A DNA stretch of 64,000 bases, taken from the NCBI GenBank assembly GCA_019635585.1, contig JAHBZE010000001.1, positions 868,001 through 932,000 of the forward strand, read 5' to 3'. Shown here piece after piece: positions 62,114 to 64,000 of the stretch; the first letter of the stretch is position 1, and the number at the start of each line of letters is the position of its first letter. The DNA comes from Xanthobacteraceae bacterium (GTDB lineage: Bacteria > Pseudomonadota > Alphaproteobacteria > Rhizobiales > Xanthobacteraceae). The notes under the pieces are model-generated. The model was not told the DNA's origin and searched no databases. It saw nothing but the letters and a program-made list of their open reading frames with translations. The translations under genes were made by a program, and so were the position numbers.

Positions 62114-63082
62114 ATGGCGAACGACCTGCATCCGCGAACCGCGATCGAAATCGGTCTGGCGGCTGCGATCGTCGCGATCGACGCGGATACGCCGCTGATC
62201 CTCGTCTCCGGCGCGGACGGCAATCTCGGACTTCCTTCCGGCCCGTTCGACGCGCTTGAGCACCGCACGTTCGAAATCGGACTGCGCCGCTTCGTCGCCG
62301 AACAGACCGCGCTCGAGGTCGGCTATGTCGAACAACTTTACACCTTCGGCGACCGCGGACGGCAGGCGAGCCCGCGGGATACCGCGCCGCATGTCGTCTC
62401 GGTCGGCTATCTGGCGCTGACGCGGGTTGCCACCGCGCGCGCGATGAAATCGCACGGCGCGCGTTTCGAGCCCTGGTATAAATTTTTTCCCTGGGAAGAC
62501 TGGCGCGACGGAAGGCCGAAAATTCTCGATACCATCCTGCCCGCGCTGAACGCGTGGGCGAAGTCCGCGAAGCCCGTACCCGGCGCGGAACTCGCGCCGC
62601 GCGAGCGCATCCGTCTCACCTTCGGCACCGAGGGAACGCCGTGGGACGAGGAGCGCGTGCTCGAGCGCTACGAACTCCTCTACTCCGCCAGACTGATCGC
62701 GGAAGCGCGGCGCGACGGACGCGAGAAGACGCTGCCCGGCGAGAAGGCCGACGTACTCGGCGAGCCGATGCAGTTCGACCACCGCCGGATTCTCGCGACC
62801 GCGATCTCGCGGCTGCGCGCGAAGCTGAAGTACCGCCCCGTCGTATTCGAACTGATGCCGGATGAATTCACGCTCACCGAGTTGCAGCGCACGGTCGAAG
62901 CGATCGCGGGACGGCATCTGCACAAGCAGAATTTCCGCCGCCTCGTCGAAGGCACGGCACTGGTCGAACCGACAGGCGAAGTCTCGACCCATACCGGCGG
63001 GCGGCCGGCGGCGATGTATCGCTTCCGGCGAGAAGTGCTACGCGAGCGGCCCGCGCCCGGGCTGCGCTTCGGCGGGCGCTAA
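62114..63082 (+). CDS. NadQ-like NAD-biosynthesis transcriptional regulator (Nudix-like sensor plus winged helix)
   Basis: 322 residues from the ATG at 62114. The N-terminal two-thirds resemble a divergent Nudix-type sensor (AAAIVAIDADTPLILVS, VGYVEQLYTFGD, HVVSVGYLALTR). The C-terminal third (about 205-310: ATAISRLRAKLKYRPVVFEL, FTLTELQRTVEAI, KQNFRRLVEG) is the winged helix seen in NrtR/NadQ regulators. The nearby nadC gene supports a role in controlling NAD synthesis. I do not see an intact Nudix box, so this is a sensor rather than a hydrolase. Confidence 0.8.
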   Translation: MANDLHPRTAIEIGLAAAIVAIDADTPLILVSGADGNLGLPSGPFDALEHRTFEIGLRRFVAEQTALEVGYVEQLYTFGDRGRQASPRDTAPHVVSVGYLALTRVATARAMKSHGARFEPWYKFFPWEDWRDGRPKILDTILPALNAWAKSAKPVPGAELAPRERIRLTFGTEGTPWDEERVLERYELLYSARLIAEARRDGREKTLPGEKADVLGEPMQFDHRRILATAISRLRAKLKYRPVVFELMPDEFTLTELQRTVEAIAGRHLHKQNFRRLVEGTALVEPTGEVSTHTGGRPAAMYRFRREVLRERPAPGLRFGGR

Positions 63083-63133
63083 AGGGCTTTAACGCCTCGT
63101 TAACCACATTCACGCAATGGTTGTGTCCATCCG

Positions 63134-63496
63134 ATGGAGCAACCCATGGCCACATCCGCCAGAGCCGTCCACCTTCCCGAACGGGAATATTCGGAAGAAA
63201 CGCGCAACGCGGTGCGCTCGCTGTGGCGCGTGATCAATAACGAAGCCGCGCCGGAGTCGGCGCGAAGGACGCCCGCGTTCGACCCTGCAGAGTTGCAACG
63301 TACGCTCGAACTGGTGCGCCAGTCGATCCGCGCCGAGCGCATGAAGGTCGCGGAATTGCAGCAGCGCGTCGCCGAACTCGAAGGCTTCGAGCAAGCCTAC
63401 CAGGCGGAGCGGCTGTTTTCTCAGGAGTTGCGCGCCGACCGCGACTGCTGGCGCGGTCAGGCGATGTCCATGATGAGCCATCTGCCGCAACGCTAG
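63134..63496 (+). CDS. small coiled-coil hypothetical protein
   Basis: 120 residues (a second ATG at residue 5 may be the start). Residues about 55-100 (LQRTLELVRQSIRAERMKVAEL, then QQRVAELEGFEQAYQAERL) form heptad-rich helices likely to be a coiled coil. Cytoplasmic by composition. No family recognised. It lies 51 bp after the NadQ-like gene on the same strand. Confidence 0.65.
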   Translation: MEQPMATSARAVHLPEREYSEETRNAVRSLWRVINNEAAPESARRTPAFDPAELQRTLELVRQSIRAERMKVAELQQRVAELEGFEQAYQAERLFSQELRADRDCWRGQAMSMMSHLPQR

Positions 63497-63509
63497 AGCA
63501 CGCGCCGCG

Positions 63510-63731
63510 ATGCCGCTCCTGCGCATGCTTTTCTCCCCGGACCGCGCTTACGTCCCATCGCCCACGGTCGAATACCGGATCGACCGCGAGCCATTCGACC
63601 TCGATGCGCTACACGCGGTACTGGAATTCGTGATCGAGGCGATCCGCGAAGAACGGACACGGCTGGAAATCGCCATCGCTCGTACGCAAAATGAACCGGA
63701 AGCGGAACTGATCTGGCCGGACGCGGCCTAG
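63510..63731 (+). CDS. small hypothetical protein
   Basis: 73 residues: [18 protein letters not shown], then a helical [21 protein letters not shown] and an acidic tail. No domain recognised. It follows the coiled-coil gene by 13 bp on the same strand and ends on a CTAG shared with the convergent nadC stop. The reading frame is plausible but short. Confidence 0.55.
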   Translation: MPLLRMLFSPDRAYVPSPTVEYRIDREPFDLDALHAVLEFVIEAIREERTRLEIAIARTQNEPEAELIWPDAA

Positions 63732-64000
63732 GCGATCTCGATGTCGAGCGCGACGTCGAGCGATGGCGCGGAATGCGTGAGCGCACCGGACGAGATGACA
63801 TCGACGCCCGCTTCCGCGATTGCGGCCACTGTCTCCAATGTCACGCCGCCGGAAGCTTCGGTCACAATCCTGCCCTTGCAAAGCGCGGCCGCTTCGCGAA
63901 GCGTCTCGGGCTTCATGTTATCGAGCAGCACGACATCGGCTTTGCCGTTCGCAAGAACTTCTTTCAATTGGTCGAGCGTATCGACTTCAATTTCGACCTT
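63728..64000 (-). CDS. nadC: nicotinate-nucleotide pyrophosphorylase (partial, C-terminal part)
   Basis: 91 visible codons including the stop; the gene continues past the right edge. [31 protein letters not shown] and [31 protein letters not shown] are the C-terminal barrel strands of quinolinate phosphoribosyltransferase, with the phosphate-binding SGGVT and SSGALTHS. It makes nicotinate mononucleotide from quinolinate in de novo NAD synthesis. The NadQ-like regulator nearby is a natural controller. Confidence 0.95.
   Translation of the reverse strand, partial: KVEIEVDTLDQLKEVLANGKADVVLLDNMKPETLREAAALCKGRIVTEASGGVTLETVAAIAEAGVDVISSGALTHSAPSLDVALDIEIA

Overview
The window looks like a chromosomal segment of an alphaproteobacterium of the order Hyphomicrobiales (Rhizobiales), probably near Bradyrhizobium or Xanthobacteraceae-type soil bacteria. 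The basis is high GC, heavy use of ATGA/GTGA start-stop overlaps, the housekeeping block fabI / aroC / ribB-type / rlmD-type / tlyA / dxs / xseB, alphaproteobacterial families (DUF1194, TIGR02301, DUF1499, a NadQ-like regulator next to nadC), and two palindromic repeats of the rhizobial type. This placement is inference from gene content; no rRNA is present.

The window has two halves. Positions 1 to about 28,360 are accessory and catabolic. (a) 1-13,470, all on the minus strand: a large catabolic cluster with a DUF917 (S-methyl-thiohydantoin desulfurase-like) protein, an LLM-class flavin enzyme, a complete FAD / 2Fe-2S / molybdopterin hydroxylase, a second molybdenum hydroxylase whose molybdopterin and FAD subunits are fused in one 1125-residue chain, an SsuABC/TauABC-like importer, an IclR regulator and the start of a flavin reductase. 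It reads as a degradation pathway for an N-heterocyclic or aromatic compound. Two promoters, before the enzyme block and before the transporter block, each carry a pair of TTGAGA/GTGAGA boxes 20-21 bp apart just downstream of the -10 element, so the blocks are probably co-regulated. (b) 14,228-21,821, minus: a seven-gene unit with a UgpBAEC/MalEFGK-like importer, a GntR regulator, a cytoplasmic-looking Cys-type sulfatase and its formylglycine-generating enzyme, apparently for import and desulfation of a sulfate ester. (c) 21,994-23,867: a mandelate-racemase-type enolase-superfamily enzyme with a GntR regulator, divergent from (d) 23,927-28,097, plus strand: a second SsuABC-like importer followed by a GMC flavin oxidoreductase. 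A broken short-chain dehydrogenase lies between this block and the 3' end of a tRNA-Gln gene, which may mark the edge of an acquired region.

From 28,361 to the right end the window is ordinary core chromosome: tRNA-Gln and tRNA-Pro; a cold-shock protein; a metallo-beta-lactamase hydrolase; acyl-CoA synthetase; cell-wall and envelope proteins (extensin-like, L,D-transpeptidase, surface antigen lipoprotein); corA with a structured leader; pdxH; a CbpA-like DnaJ protein; fabI coupled to an FAD monooxygenase; aroC; a RibB protein with a degenerate GTP-cyclohydrolase-II domain; RNA methyltransferases; dxs/xseB; a deacetylase-family protein; lipid and redox enzymes; Sua5; a dihydroorotase-like amidohydrolase; YgfZ; Tag; and a NadQ-like NAD-biosynthesis regulator near the end of nadC. 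Three convergent gene pairs end on the same four bases, CTAG. No CRISPR array, phage, integrase or complete insertion sequence was seen.
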